64,000 nt of DNA, from assembly GCF_002211365.1 (NCBI RefSeq), contig NZ_LOKZ01000001.1:930001-994000 (forward strand). Reading direction: 5' to 3'. The first letter of the stretch is position 1; every line of letters starts with the position of its first letter. Made by a program: the position numbers and the translations under genes. Under the pieces are notes generated by a model. That model made no database searches. It was not told the origin of the DNA and worked only from the letters and a program-made list of their open reading frames with translations. Positions 63,810-64,000 of the stretch are shown here, one piece after another. Source of the DNA: Rhizobium sp. R711 (lineage in GTDB: Bacteria > Pseudomonadota > Alphaproteobacteria > Rhizobiales > Rhizobiaceae).

Positions 63810-64000
63810 ATGACCCTGACACCCACGCTTTACAAGATCGTGACGGAAACGCTTTGGCAGGAGGCAAGGGCGGTCGGCGTTTTTCACGGCGCTCCGATAG
63901 ACCTTACGGACGGCTACATCCACTTCTCGACCGCCACACAGGTCAGGCAGACGGCAGCACTCTACTTCGCCGGCCAGACCGGGCTCCTGCTCGTTGCCGT
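63810..64000 (+). CDS. DUF952 domain protein, 5' part
   Basis: 63 codons to the window edge. LYKIVTETLWQEA near 7-19, a short loop, then DLTDGYIHFSTATQVRQTA near 33-51 match the DUF952 family (small cytoplasmic domain of unknown function). The ATG at 63810 has GAGG upstream. Continues beyond the window. Confidence 0.8.
   Translation, partial: MTLTPTLYKIVTETLWQEARAVGVFHGAPIDLTDGYIHFSTATQVRQTAALYFAGQTGLLLVA

Noticed and set aside
1..64000. CRISPR arrays, toxin-antitoxin, restriction or other defence systems, prophage
   Set aside because: No regularly spaced repeats, no recognisable defence or phage structural genes were seen. The S24 repressor alone is not enough to call a prophage.

Overview
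The window looks like a chromosomal segment from an alphaproteobacterium of the Rhizobiaceae (Rhizobium/Ensifer/Agrobacterium group). Pointers are gcrA, a phoR-pstSCAB-phoU-phoB block, argD-argF-hslO-apaG-metZ with a SAM-II riboswitch, a tandem-fold dCTP deaminase, a Ti-type TraA relaxase and several sites matching the EcfG (alphaproteobacterial general stress sigma factor) promoter. The window is GC-rich and gene-dense. I see no insertion sequence, no CRISPR array and no rRNA.

Layout. 0-10.4 kb: the 5' part of pgi, fadD, a stress-promoter PRC-barrel gene, a GH2 beta-mannosidase, a small glyoxalase-fold gene and a complete four-gene osmoprotectant ABC transporter. 10.7-21.8 kb: a LysR regulator with two winged helices, cutC, then a leftward sugar locus (UxaA-type dehydratase, aldo/keto reductase, FucU/RbsD mutarotase, RbsB/RbsA/RbsC-type transporter, zinc dehydrogenase) with a divergent GntR regulator that also carries two winged helices. 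The gene set fits oxidative catabolism of an L-fucose/L-galactose-like sugar. 22.2-26.9 kb: a mobile-element remnant (broken LysR tail, a TraA relaxase-helicase that has lost its N-terminal tyrosine motif, and its DUF6118 partner) abutting the 3' end of tRNA-Thr(CGT). 27-38.3 kb: nitronate monooxygenase, a membrane protein, PPK2 polyphosphate kinase and the complete Pho regulon core. A triple 11-bp Pho box lies before pstS. 38.4-45.7 kb: housekeeping genes (gcrA, argD, argF, hslO, apaG, metZ, dcd-like) with a SAM-II riboswitch on metZ and an orphan terminator before argD.

45.7-59.7 kb is an accessory stretch. Two surface-polysaccharide synthesis units are decaying. One is a HlyD-like/six-hairpin glycosidase/cellulose-synthase-like set. 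The other is an XagB-like glycosyltransferase. Between them lie tRNA-Gly(CCC) and small intact genes (HD-domain protein, secreted protein, DUF6894 protein, CsbD protein, a 61-residue ORF). Most of these carry GGAAC-N16-cGTT promoters, including two overlapping divergent ones, so this looks like a general-stress cluster. 59.7-64 kb: a family-3 solute-binding protein, TerB, a nuclease-fold protein, an S24/LexA-like repressor, a LuxR-type response regulator, a small secreted protein and the start of a DUF952 gene.

The best candidates for something not yet described are the EcfG-type stress cluster, the two regulators with duplicated winged helices, and the L-sugar locus. No defence system or wholly new multigene machine is evident. 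All statements come from reading the sequence. No database search was run.
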